DNA of 64,000 nucleotides from Adiantum capillus-veneris (GCA_014529385.2 CM043944.1:88314884-88378883), one strand, 5' to 3'. Counted from the first letter of the stretch, positions 12,621-24,783 are shown. Notes: generated by a model from the letters alone, not told the origin. Translations and numbers: made by a program.

Positions 12621-15006
12621 TCCACCCCGTGTTCAACCTTGAAAGACTCAAGGGATACTTGGACATTGGAAACCATAGTCCTATAGTAGTTGATAGGTGG
12701 CAGTGGGTATTACAACTAGGTCCAACCTATGCTCTAATATAGCAAAGAGGATTTGGTTTATGGGTCCACCACTTGTCCAACCTTTGCTTCCATTAAAGAA
12801 ATGAGGGGCTACGTAAACATTGGCAATCAAGGTAGCAAGATCCTAAGGTATTTCACCTTGGATATTGGGCATTAGAACTAGGTCCACAGCTTGCCCAAGC
12901 TATGCTCTGATATAGAAAGACGATTTTCGTTTCAAGGTCCACCACGTGTTCAACCTTGAAAGACTCAAGGGATACTAGGACATTGGAAATCATAGTCCTA
13001 TAGTAGTTGATACGTGGTAGTGGGTATTGCAACTAGGTCCAACCTATGCTCTATTATAACAAAGAGGCTTTGGTTTCAAGGTCCACCACTTTTCGAACCT
13101 TGCTTCCATTAAGGAAATGAGGGGCTACGTAAACATTGGCAATCAAGGTAGCAAGTTCCTAAGGTATTTCACCTTGGATATTGGGAATTATAACTAGGTC
13201 CACCGCTTGTCCAAGCTATGCTCTGATATAGAAAGGGGATTTTCGTTTCAAGGTCCACCACGTGTTCAACTTTGCAAGACTCAAGGGATACTTGGACATT
13301 GGAAATCATATTCCTATAGTAGTTGATAGGTGGCAGTGGGTATTACAACTAGGTCCAACCTATGCTCTAATATAGCAAAGACGCTTCGGTTTGAAAATCC
13401 ACCACTTGTCCAACCTTGCTTCCATTAAAGAAATGAGGGGTTACGTAATTATTGGCAAGCAAGGTAGGAAGGTCCCAAGGTATTTCACCTTGGATATTGG
13501 GCATTATAACTAGGTCCACCACTTGTCCAAGCTATGCTCTGATATAGAAAGAAGATTTTCGTTTCAAGGTTCACCACGTGTTCAACCTTGCAAGACTCAA
13601 GGGATAGTTGGACATTGGAAAGCATAGTCCTATAGTAGTTGATAGGTGGCAGTGGGTATTACAACTAGGTCCAACCTATGCTCTCATATAGCGAAGAGGC
13701 TTTGGTTTCAATGTCCACCACTTGTCCAACCTTGCTTCCATTAAAGAAATAATGGGTTACGTAAACATTGGCAGGCAAGGTAGCAAGGTCCGAAGGTATT
13801 TCACCTTGGATATTGGGCATTATAACTAGGTACACCACTTTTCCAAGCTATGCTCTGATATAGAAAGGGGATTTTCGTTTAAAGGTCCACCACGTTTTCA
13901 ACCTTGCAAGACTCAAGGGATAATTGGACATTGTAAAGCATAGTCCTATAGTAGTTGATAAGTGGCAGTGGGTATTACAACTAGGTCCAACCTATGCTCT
14001 AATATAGCAAACAGGCTTTGGTTTCAAGGTCCACCACTTGTCCAACCTTGCTTCCATTAAAGAAATGAGGGGCTACGTAAACATTGGCAAGCAAGGTAGG
14101 AAGGTCCTAAGGAATTTCACCTTGGATATTGTGCATTATAACTAGGTCCACCACTTGTCCAACCTTGCTTCCATTAAAGAAATGAGGGGCTCCGTAAACA
14201 TTGGAAAGCAAGCTAGCAAGTTCCTAAGGTATTTCACCTTGGATATTGGGCATTATAACTAGGTCCACCACTTGTCCAAGCTATGCTCTGATATAGAAAG
14301 GGGATTTTCGTTTCAAGGTCCACCACATGTTTAACCTTGCAAGACTCAAGGGATACTTGGACATTGGAAAGCATAGTGCTATAGTAGGTGATATGTGGAA
14401 GTGGGTATCACAACTAGGTCCAGTCTATGCTCTAATATAGCAAAGAGGCTTTGATTTTAACGTGAACCACTTGTCGAACATTGCTTCCATTAATGAAATG
14501 AGGGGCTATGTGAACATTTTCCAGCAAGGTAGCAAGGTCCTAAAGTATTTCACTTTGGATATTGGGCATTATAACTAGGTCCACCACTTGTCCAAGCTAT
14601 GCTGTGATATAGAAAGGGGATTTTTGTTTCAAGGTCCACCACGTGTTCAACCTTGCAAGACTCAAGGGATACTTGGACATTGGAAAGCATAGTCCTATAG
14701 TAGTTAATAGGTGACAAGGCGTATTACAACTAGGTCCAACCTATGCTCTAATATAGCAAAGACGCTTCGGTTTCAAGGTCCACCACTTGTCCAACCTTGC
14801 TTCCATTAAAGAAATGAGGGGCTACGTAAACATTGGACACCAAGGTAGCAAGGTCCTAAGTTATTTCACCTTGGATATTGGGCATTATAACTAGGTACAC
14901 CACTAGTCCAAGCTATGCTCTGATATAGAAAGGGGATTTTCGTTTCAAGGTCCACCACGTGTTCAACCTTGAAAGAGTCAAGGGATACTTGGACATTGGA
15001 AATCAT

Positions 15007-15626
15007 AGTCCTATAGTAGTTGATAGGTGGCAGTGGGTATTGCAACTAGGTCCAACCTATGCTCTAATATAGCAAAGACGCTTCGGTTTCAAGGTCCACC
15101 ACTTGTCCAACCTTGCTTCCATTAAAGAAATGAGGGGCTACGTAAACATTGGACACCAAGGTAGCAAGGTCCTAAGGTATTTCACCTTGGATATTGGGCA
15201 TTATAACTAGGTACACCACTAGTCCAAGCTATGCTCTGATATAGAAAGGGGATTTTCGTTTCAAGGTCCACCACGTGTTCAACCTGGAAAGAGTCAAGGG
15301 ATACTTGGACATTGGAAATCATAGTCCTATAGTAGTTGATAGGTGGCAGTGGGTATTGCAACTAGGTTCAACCTATGCTCTAATATAGCAAAGAGGATTT
15401 GGTTTCAAGGTCCACCACTTGTCCACACCTGCTTCGATTTAAGAAATGAGGGGCTACATAAACATTGGCAGCAAGGTAGCAAGGTCCTAAGGTATTTCAC
15501 CTTGGATATTGGGCATTATAACTAGGTCTAACACTTGTCCAAGCTATGCTCTGATATAGACAGAAGATTTTCGTTTCAAGGTCCACCATGTGTTCAACCT
15601 TGCAAGACTCAAGGGATACTTGGACA
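15007..15626. repeat. Near-identical duplicated block, copy 1
   Basis: About 620 bp matches 19,267-19,886 almost base for base at an offset of 4,260 bp. It includes rare variants absent elsewhere (GACGCTTCGG, GGACACCAAGG, CCTGGAAAGAGTC, GCTTCGATTTAAG). Copy 1 ends at 15,626, where half A is truncated and joined to half B; copy 2 continues normally. Confidence 0.88.
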
Positions 15627-16601
15627 TTTTCAAGGTCCACCACTTGTCCAACCTTGCTTCCATTAAAGAAATGAGGGGCTACATAAAAATTGGCAATCAA
15701 GGAAGCAAGGTCCTAAGGTATTTCACTTTGGATATTGGGCATTATAACTAGGTACACCACTTGTACAAGCTATGCTCTGATATAGAAAGGGGATTTTCGT
15801 TTCAAGGTCCCCCACGTCTTCAACCTTGCAAGACTCAAGGGATACTTGGACATTGGAAAGCATGGTCATATAGTATTTGATAGGTGGCAGTGGGTATTAG
15901 AACTATGTCCAACCTATGCTCTAATATAGCCAAGAGCCTTTGGTTTCAAGGTCCACCACTTGTCCAACCTTGTCTCCATTAAACAAATGAGGGGCTACGT
16001 AAACATTGGTAAGCAAGGTAGCAAGGTCCTCAGGTATTTCACCTTGGATATTGGGCATTATAACTAGGTCCACCACTTGTCCAAGCTATGCTCTGATATA
16101 GAAAGGGGATTTTTGTTTCAAGGTCCACCACGTGTTCAACCTTGCAAGACTCAAGGGATACTTGGACATTGGAAAGCATAGTCCTATAGTAGTTGATAGG
16201 TGGAAGTGGGTATTACAACTAGGTCCAACCTATGCTCTAATATAGCAAAGAGGCTTTGGTTTCAACATGCACCACTTGTCCAACATTGCTTCCATTAAAG
16301 AAATGAGGGGCTACGTAAACATTGTCAAGCAAGGTAGCAAGGTCCTAAGGTATTTCACCTTGGATATTGGGCATTATAACTACATCCACCACTTGTCCAA
16401 GCTATGCTCTGATATAGAAAGGGGATTTTTGTTTCAAGGTCCACCACATGTTCAACCTTGCTAGACTCAAGTGATACTTGGACATTGAAAAGTATAGTTG
16501 TATAGTAGTTGATAGGTGGTAGTGGGTATTACAACTAGGTCCAACCTGTGCTCTAATAGAGGAAAGAGGCTTTGGTTACAAGGAAAGAGGCTTTGGTTTC
16601 G

Positions 16602-18230
16602 AGAAGAAAATGGTCAAAGTTTTATACATAGTTGTAACCACTTGACCAATTCAAATATTGGAAAGCAAGGTCTTGTAATACTTTTCTTTGGACATTACAC
16701 ATTAAAACTAGGTCCCTCACTTGTCCACGCTATGCTCTAATACAATAAAGGGCTTTTGGTTTCAAGATGCACCACTTTCCACACCTTGACTCCATTAAAG
16801 AAGCTAGATCTACTTAGACATGTAATAGCAAGGTCCTGTAGCAGTTCACATTGAACATTTTCCATGACAGGTAGGTCCACCACTTATCTAAGCTATGCTC
16901 TAATAGAGTAAGGGGGTTTTGGTTTAAAGATCCACCACTTGTCCAAACTTGATTTGGGAAGCAAGGTCCTATAATAGTTTGCTTTGGACATTCACCATTA
17001 CAACTAAGTCCACCACTTCTCCAAGCTATGTTCTAATACACTAAGGAGGTTTTGGTTTCAAGGAGAACCACTTGTACGACTTTGTTTTCGGAAGTAAGGT
17101 CTTTACATAGTTCACCTTGGACCTTGGAAATTGGATACTACAACTAAGCCCACCACTTGTCCAAGGTATCCTCTATATATAGCCAAAGGGTTTGGGTTTC
17201 AAGATTCACCACTTTTCCAACCTTTCTTCCATTAAAGAAAGGAGGGGCATTATAACTAGGTCCACCACTTGTCAAAGATATGCTCTGATATAGAAAGGGT
17301 GTTTTCGTTTTAAGTTCCACCAAGTGTTCAACCTTGCAAGACTCAAGGGATACTTGGACATTGGAAAGCATAGTCCTATAGTAGTTGATAGGTGGCACTG
17401 GGTATTACAACTAGGTCTAACCTATGCTCTCATATAGCAAAGAGGCTTTGGTTTCAAGGTCCACCACTTGTCCAACCTTGCTTCCATTAAAGAAATGAGG
17501 GGCTACGTAAACATTGGCAAGCAAGGTAGCAAGGTCCTAAGGTATTTCACCTTGGATATTGGGCACTATAGCTAGGTCCACCACTTGTCCAAGCTATGCT
17601 CTGATATAGAAAGGGGATTTTCGTTTCAAGGTCCACCACGTGTTCAACCTTGAAAGACACAAGGGATACTTGGACATTGGAAAGCGTATTCCTATAGTAG
17701 CTGATAGGTGGCAATGCGTATTACAACTAGGTCAAACCTATGCTCGAATATAGCAAAGACGCTTTGGTTTCAAAATCCACATCTGGCCAACCTTGCTTCC
17801 ATTAAAGAAATGAGGGGCTACGTAAACATTGGCAAGCAAGGTAGCAAGGTCCTAACATATTTCTCCTTGGATATTGGGCATTATAACTAGGTACGCCACT
17901 TGTCCAAGCTATGCTCTGATATAGAACGAAGATTTTCGTTTCAAGGTCCACCACGTGATCAACCTTGCAAGGCTCAAGGGATACTTGGACATTGGAAAGC
18001 ATAGCCCTATAGTAGTTGATAGGTGGCAGTGCGTATTACAACTAGGTCCAGCCTATGCTGTAATATAGCAAAGACGCTTTGGTTTCAAGGTCCACCACTT
18101 GTCTAACCTTGCTTCCATTAAAGAAATGAGGGGCTACGTAAACATTGGCAAGCAAGGTAGCAAGGTCCTAAGGTATTTCACCTTGGATATTGGGCATTAT
18201 AACTAGGTCCACCACTAGTCCAGGCTATGC
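16602..18230. repeat. Duplicated segment, right copy (partner at 8,431)
   Basis: The left-edge sequence of the array reappears in the middle of the array. The left breakpoint is sharp: satellite half B breaks off after GGCTTTGGTTTC and continues with GAGAAGAAAATGG. This suggests that an 8.17-kb block (8,431-16,601) was tandemly duplicated and its second copy later altered, rather than that the array has two independent edges. Confidence 0.85.
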
Positions 18231-19266
18231 TCTGATATAGACAGAAGATTTTCGTTTCAAGGTCCACCACGTGTTCAACCTTGAAAGACTGAAGGGATAC
18301 CTGGACATTGGAAAGCATAGTCCTGTAGTAGTTGATAGGTGGCAGTGGGTATTATAACTAGGTCCAACCTATGCTCTAATATAGCAAAGAGGCTTTGGTT
18401 TCAAGGTCCACCACTTGTCCAACCTTGCTTCCATTAAAGAAATGAGGGTCTACGTAAACATTGGACAGCAAGGTAGCAAGGTCCTAAGGTATTTCACCTT
18501 GGATATTGGGCATTATAACTAGGTCCACCACTTTTCCAAGCTATGCTCCGATATAGAAAGAAGATTTTCGTTTCAAGGTCCACTACGTTTTCAACCTTGA
18601 AAGACTCAAGGTATACTTGGACATTGGAAAGCATAGTCCTATACTAGTTGATACGTAGCAGTGGGTATTGCAACTAGGTCCAACGTATGCTCTAATATAA
18701 CAAAGAGGCTTTGGTTTCAAGGTCCACCACTTTTCCAACCTTGCTTCCATTAAACAAATGAGGGGCTACGTAAACATTGGCAAGCAAGGTAGCAAGGTCC
18801 TAAGGTATTTCACCTTGTATATTGGGAATTATAACTAGGTCGACCGCTTGTCCAAGCTATGCTGTGATATAGAAAGGGGATTTTCGTTTCAAGGTCCACC
18901 ACGTGTTCAACCTTGCAAGACTCAAGGGATACTTGGACATTGGAAATCATAGTCCTATAGTAGTTGATAGGTGGCAGTGGGTATTACAACTACGTCCAAC
19001 CTATGCTCTAATATAGCGAAGAGGCTTTGGTTTCAAAATCCAACACTTGTCCAACCTTGCTTCCATTAAAGAAATGAGGGGCTACGTAAACATTGGCAGG
19101 CAAGGTAGCAAGGTCCTAAGGTATTTCACCTTGGATATTGGGCATTATAACTAGGTCCACCACTTGTCCAAGCTATGCTTTGATATACAAAGGGGATTTT
19201 CGTTTCAAGGTCCACCATGTGTTCAACCTTGCAAGACTCAAGGGATACTTGGACATTGGGAAGCAT

Positions 19267-19886
19267 GGTCCTATAGTAGTTGATAGGTGGCAGTGGGTAT
19301 TGCAACTAGGTCCAACCTATGCTCTAATATAGCAAAGACGCTTCGGTTTCAAGGTCCACCACTTGTCCAACCTTGCTTCCATTAAAGAAATGAGGGGCTA
19401 CGTAAACATTGGACACCAAGGTAGCAAGGTCCTAAGGTATTTCACCTTGGATATTGGGCATTATAACTAGGTACACCACTAGTCCAAGCTATGCTCTGAT
19501 ATAGAAAGGGGATTTTCGTTTCAAGGTCCACCACGTGTTCAACCTGGAAAGAGTCAAGGGATACTTGGACATTGGAAATCATAGTCCTATAGTAGTTGAT
19601 AGGTGGCAGTGGGTATTGCAACTAGGTCCAACCTATGCTCTAATATAGCAAAGAGGATTTGGTTTCAAGGTCCACCACTTGTCCACAACTGCTTCGATTT
19701 AAGAAATGAGGGGCTACATAAACATTGGCAGCAAGGTAGCAAGGTCCTAAGGTATTTCACCTTGGATATTGGGCATTATAACTAGGTCTAACACTTGTCC
19801 AAGCTATGCTCTGATATAGACAGAAGATTTTCGTTTCAAGGTCCACCATGTGTTCAACCTTGCAAGACTCAAGGGATACTTGGACG
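19267..19886. repeat. Near-identical duplicated block, copy 2
   Basis: Partner of 15,007-15,626. The two copies differ at only a few positions, so the exchange is younger than the average divergence between neighbouring dimers. Confidence 0.88.
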
Positions 19887-21599
19887 TTGGAAAGCATAGT
19901 CCTATAGTAGGTAATAGGTGGCAGGGCGTATTAGAACTAGGTCCAACCTATTCTCTAATATAGCAAAGACTCTTCGGTTTCAAGGTCCACCACTTGTCCA
20001 ACCTTGCTTCCATTAAAGCAATGAGGGGCTACGTAAACATTGGCAACCAAGGTAGCAAGGTCCTAAGGTATTTCACCTTGGATATTGGGCATTATAACTA
20101 GGTACACCACTTGTACAAGCTATGCTATGATATAGAAAGGGGATTTTCGTTTCAAGGTCCACCATGTGTTCAACCTTGCAAGACTCAAGGGATACTTGGA
20201 CTTTGGAAAGCATAGTTCTATAGTAGTTGATAAGTGGCAGTGGGTATTACAACTAGGTCCGACCTATGCTCTAATATAGCAAAGAGGCTTTGTTTTCAAG
20301 GTCCACCACTTGTCCAACCTTGCTTCCATTAAAGAAATGAGGGGCTACGTAAACATTGGAAAGCAAGCTACCAAGGTCCTAAGGTATTTCACCTTGGATA
20401 TTGGGCATTATAGCTAGGTCCACCACTTGTCCAAGATATGCTCTGATATAGAAAGGGGATTTTCGTTTCAAGGTCCACCACGTGTTCAACCTTGCAAGAC
20501 TCAAGGGATACTTGGATGTTGGAAAGCATAGTCCTATAGTAGTTGATAGGTGGCAGGGCGTCTTAGAACTAGGCCCAACCTAGTCTCTAATATAGAAAAG
20601 ACGCTTCAGTTTCAAGGTCCACCACTTGTCCAACCTTGCTTCCATTAAAGAAATGAGGGGCTACGTAAACATTGGCAAACAAGGTAGCAAGGTCCTAAGG
20701 TATTTCACCTTGGATATTGGGCATTATAACTAGGTACGCCACTTGGACAAGCGATGCTCTGATATAGAAAGGGGATTTTCGTTTCAAGGTCCACCACGTG
20801 TTCAACCTTGCAAGACTCAAAGGATACATGGACATTGGAAAGCATGGTCCTATAGTAGTTGATAAGTGGCAGTGGGTATTACAGCTAGGTCCAACCTATG
20901 CTCTACTATAGAAAAGAGGCTTTGGTTTCAAGGTCCACCAGTTGTCCAACCTTGCTTCTATTAAATAGATGAGGGGATACGTAAACATTGGCAACCGAGG
21001 TAGCGAGGTCCTAAGGTATTTCACCTTGGATATTGGGCATTATAACTAGGTACACCACTTGTCTAAGCTATGCTCTGATATAGAAAGGGGATTTTGGTGT
21101 GAAGGTCCACCACGTGTCCAACCTTGAAAGACTCAAGGGATACTTGGACATTGGAAATCATAGTCCTAGAGTAGTTTATAGGTGGCAGTGGGTATACAAC
21201 TAGGTCCAACCTATGCTCTAATATAGCAAAGCGGCTTTGGTTTCAAGGTCCACCACTTGTCCAACCTTGCTTCCATTAAAGAAATGAGGGGCTACGTAAA
21301 CATTGGCAACCAAGGTAGCAAGGTCCTAAGGTATTTCACCTTGGATATAGGGCATTATAACTAGGTCCACCACTTGTCCAAGCTCTGCTCTGATATAGAA
21401 AGGGGATTTTTGTTTCAAGCTCCACCACGTATTCAACCTTGCAAGACTCAAGGGATACTTGGACATTGGAAAGAATAGTGCTATAGTAGTTGATATGTGG
21501 TAGTGGGTATTACAACTAGGTCTAGTCTATGCTCTAATATAGCAAAGAGGCTTTGATTTTAACGTGCACCACTTGTCCAACATTGCTTCCATTAAAGAA

Positions 21600-22811
21600 A
21601 TGAGGGGCTATGTAAACATTGTCAAGCAAGGTAGCAAGGTCCCAAGGTATTTCACCTTGGATATTTTCAAAACCATCCAGCTGGGATTTTTAATGGTTGG
21701 GCATACACATGAGGACATAGACGCCATGTTTAGTAGGTTTTTAGAGAAGTTGAGAGTTACACAAACCTATACTTTGCCACATTTGATGGATACATTACGA
21801 AACAGCTCATCTTCATCTCCAGCTCCATTTTTTCTCACAAAGATCCCCGATTTCAAGCAATATTGTGATGGCTATCTTTGTGATGGACAAGACATACTTG
21901 TTGGACATTCCAAACCGCTTCAGTTCAGGATCTTTATGCTGGATGAGACACCAATGATGCAATATAAGGCACATGTAGGTGTATCAAGTTGGAGTGGAAG
22001 TATTCGCCTTTGGAAAACAGACACAGAAGGCAAGCCAATGTTACCACATGGAGATCCACCTTTAGTACAAATGGCCGAGTATGTCAAGGCCCACGAAGAA
22101 GTCATTTTGGGGCTAAAGAACTATATAAAATTTTGGAAAAATTTAGGGAATGGTTCAAGTATTCCGCGATATTATAGACCCGTGATAGATTATTGGAGTA
22201 AGGTAATTGAAGAGATTGGAAAAGCAATCATATCAGAGGGAGTCTTGTATGAAACGTTTTGGCCAAAAACTCAAGAATATTCTCACCTACAAAGCACTAC
22301 AATGAATTTGCAACAAGGAGCAGAAAGATTCCTAGGCCTTGAAGAGTTGAACGATCATTTTTGTGGGCCTCAACGAGATAGGCCAAGGGAAGAGTTTGAC
22401 CCTATGTCTGATGTGCACCAAGGTGACTTTCTTATGCTTGTTCTGAGTGACATAGAAATCTATCCAGTGTGGCTTGCAATGGCTTTATCTGGCATTGATA
22501 ATGAGCCTACATCACCAAACTACAGAAAACTCTTGATTCAATATTGGGCACCTTGCACGAGAAAAAGTGGGATGACAGATACTCAAGCTTACAGTAATTG
22601 TTGGAAGGCTTATTGAGCTGCCAACTATGAGGACCCACAACTATGGGAAACTGTAGATGCAATTGTTTGGTCTTAGAGACCCAACACAGAAGGACCATTT
22701 TCTAGAATAAATATTCCACAAAGGCATGCTCTAAAAGCCAAAGAAGGCGTCACTCATGCACATCAACCACACTTGGATCAAAATTCAGATATGGTATCAA
22801 ATGTGGAGTAG
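21600..22811 (+). pseudogene. DUF7869-like transposon protein fragment fused to satellite sequence
   Basis: An ATG at 21,600 opens a 338-codon frame to TGA at 22,614. Residues 1-22 are satellite half-B sequence; at 21,665/21,666 the satellite stops and a conserved region starts, with MVGHTHEDIDAMFSRFLEKL. The GHTHEDID motif is known to me from uncharacterised, probably transposon-derived proteins carrying DUF7869; the reaction is not established, though an RNase H-like nuclease fold is plausible. Past the TGA the same frame continues with plausible coding sequence through a TAG at 22,674 to a stop at 22,809, so the natural C-terminus has two premature stops. The N-terminal half of the parent protein is missing. 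Expression from a satellite-supplied ATG is possible but not shown. The start is a choice between this ATG and a GTG at 21,564. Confidence 0.7.
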
Positions 22812-23136
22812 AATTATGTGGAGCTTCTATTGTGACTATACTAGTCAATTTGTAAACAAAATCTTTTTTGTATCTTCCTTTGTTTTATGTAATTCGTAGT
22901 TATTATTCAAATCCATGTGTTGTACATCCTCTTGACTTTTGGTGTTTATCAACACCACAATCCTATGAGATTTTCACTTTATTTACTAACCACACACCTC
23001 AGTTTTTCCCACTTTAAGTGGAAAATTCCCAAATTACATGAATTTAGTCGATTGAGATTTTTACCAAAATACCTAATATGGTCTTTTTTAATGATTTACC
23101 TAATAAATAGGTGCCTTTTCTATAAGGATATACGTC
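22812..23136. other. AT-rich intergenic sequence
   Basis: This may be the 3' untranslated part of the DUF7869-like element. No gene recognised. Confidence 0.4.
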
Positions 23137-23292
23137 ATGGCATCAAAGAGGACCCGAGCATACCCTCAATTTGATGAGGAAGACAATGTTCCCAAAAGGG
23201 CTAGAGCGTCATACGACCACGAGGCTGGGCCTAGTAGTATACCTACAGATGAAAGCATTCGAGCCCCCGCACTGCAGCAAATGCCAGAATAG
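23137..23292 (+). CDS. Small ORF with NLS-like basic patches, 51 aa
   Basis: ATG at 23,137, stop TAG at 23,290. The protein begins MASKRTRAYPQFDEED and has two basic stretches (KRTR; PKRARA) separated by an acidic patch, then a Ser/Pro/Gly-rich segment. It looks like the N-terminus of a nuclear protein, perhaps the first exon of a transposon gene like the one just upstream. CAGGTGGGT directly after the stop could have been a splice donor context. Not recognised as any family; it may be chance. Confidence 0.3.
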   Translation: MASKRTRAYPQFDEEDNVPKRARASYDHEAGPSSIPTDESIRAPALQQMPE

Positions 23293-24436
23293 TCCCAGGT
23301 GGGTCTTCATTATAATTTAAGATGAAAAATTCAAGTTCTTCTTTAACATTGTGTATGTAAAAAAGGTGTAAGGAATTAGAAGAAGTGAAAGTGGGGAAAG
23401 AAGTGTTTGGGTTAAGGCTAGTTGACTTATGAAAGAATGATTGGTCATCCTTAAAACAAATTTTCTCAAAACACCTTTGATTCCTTGGAATATTTTCACT
23501 TTAGGGGATGAGTAATGATGTCTTGTCAGCCATGGATGAGTCGGTTGCCCCCATGTACGAGGAGTCTTTACCCCCCTACACGTGTCTATTTGTGGATACT
23601 ACTTAGGATACCATTTGTATCCTAGGGAAACTGCCCGATTGTATGGGAAACTGGTTTGGCGTATGGGCACCCCAAACTTTGGATGATGGGTTTCCACCCG
23701 GGTTATAAATAAGGAAGGGTGTTGTTTGTTTCACTGGGTGTGCTTGAGACAAGTGGAGTTCGTGTTAGGGTTTTTAGAAAATATAATAAGTGACCATAGC
23801 TTGTCTTAAGTCTAAAGATGTTTGTTTTTTGAAAGACTATTTTTTATGCTAATTTTCATGACTTATCTTAACAAATTACTGTACGGGAAAGTTAAAAACA
23901 AAAGCATTATTGTAAATGTCAAAAGAATGTGGTAGCAATTAGAAAACAAAAGATCCATGTGTGAGTGCAGGGTGGTAAGTGGGATTGACGAAGGGTGTCA
24001 ATCATGGATGGGTGGACCTGGTTAGTGAAGTAACTATCCATCCCTACGCGCTTAAAACATTTAGAAAACTTATTCACTTGGAAGAGGAGTCCACCAATGG
24101 CTGTGCCCTCACATCTGTTGGGGGGGGGGGGGTGGGGGAAGTGTTGGTTGAGGATACCTTAGCCCAATTTGTGGAAGTTATAGGGCTACAAGACTTTTGG
24201 ACTTTTATAATGTTGCCCCGTTTCTGTTGTGAGACAGGACTAGGTCTTCTTCTAGGGCTATCAACTCAAGCCATTGTGAATGGTAAAGGTCTATTCCATG
24301 GAACCTTCTTACTTAGAGACTTTGACTTTTAATAGGCCTAGAGATCTATCAAGGACCCCATCTTGTCTTTGGTGTCGGTGGGTTGGGGGACCTTTCAATC
24401 ATCCATAAAGATGCATATCATCATAATTCTTGATTT
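23293..24436. other. Intergenic DNA with a TATA-containing, LTR-like stretch
   Basis: A classic plant TATA element lies at 23,704-23,711, followed by transcript-leader-like sequence. A 117-codon plus-strand frame (23,979-24,332) starts only at GTG and contains a run of G at 24,121; it has no recognisable domain and I do not call it a gene. Confidence 0.4.
23704..23711 (+). promoter_or_regulatory. TATA box
   Basis: TATAAATA in the context GGTTATAAATAAGG, a strong match to the plant TATA consensus. No clear gene follows; the surroundings resemble a retrotransposon LTR promoter without identified ends. Confidence 0.4.
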
Positions 24437-24783
24437 ATTCTTTTATACATACAATGAATGATCTACATCAGATATTTCAAAAACCAAAGACATGAGGAAT
24501 TCCACAATCCTCTCATACCAAGCTCTATGTGCTTGATTCATCCCATAAAGTTCTTTATTTAACCTGCATACAAGGTCACATAGACTCACATTCACATAAC
24601 CTTGTGGCTACATCATATACACAACTTTCTCCAAATCTCCACTCAAGAAAGCCTTATTTACATCCACTTGTTTTGACACACGTCCTAAATATTTAGGTAG
24701 TACAATAAACACAAAAATGGTAGACATTTTGGCTATAGGACTGAAGTTTTCCTCATAATCAATCCCATATGTTTGTGTATGAA
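24437..24783 (-). pseudogene. Decayed Ty1/Copia reverse transcriptase fragment
   Basis: Minus-strand translation gives in order YGIDYEENFSPIAKMS, QVDVNKAFLSGDLEKVVYM, PQGYVNV, CRLNKELYGMNQAHRAWYER and DHSLYV. These are the conserved blocks of the Copia RT N-terminal half (compare QLDVKTAFLNGDL and LYGLKQAPRAWY). A stop follows VVYMM and another follows DHSLYV. The YVDD active-site block, integrase and gag are absent. It is far more degraded than the Copia element at 36.6-40.9 kb and a different subfamily. Confidence 0.85.

Larger units (their letters stand above)
8431..21665. repeat. Satellite array 2, 316-bp dimeric unit
   Basis: About 13 kb of tandem repeats. The unit is a dimer of two diverged halves. 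Half A (about 155 bp) contains GCTATGCTCTGATATAG and GGTCCACCACGTGTTCAACC. Half B (about 161 bp) contains CCTATGCTCTAATATAGC, GGTCCACCACTTGTCCAACC and CATTAAAGAAATGAGGGGC. Successive half-A landmarks near 9,425, 9,741, 10,058, 10,373 and 10,688 are 315-317 bp apart. The halves align along their length, so the ancestral monomer was about 158 bp, close to a nucleosome repeat. Units at 8,520-9,200 are the most diverged, as expected for an array edge. Irregular junctions occur near 14,155 (A joined to B early) and 15,626 (part of A and B deleted). Confidence 0.96.

Noticed and set aside
8973-19785. Frames of 60-84 aa on both strands in satellite 2 (for example with YFTLDIGHYN or SIAWTSGGPSYNA)
   Set aside because: The same repeat is open on both strands and units differ by frame-changing indels; treated as satellite artefacts.
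1-21665. CRISPR array
   Set aside because: Repeats are long, not separated by unique spacers of uniform size, and the genome is clearly a plant's.
23979-24332. 117-aa ORF containing a poly-Gly stretch
   Set aside because: Starts only at GTG, crosses a 12-base G run and matches no family or domain I know.
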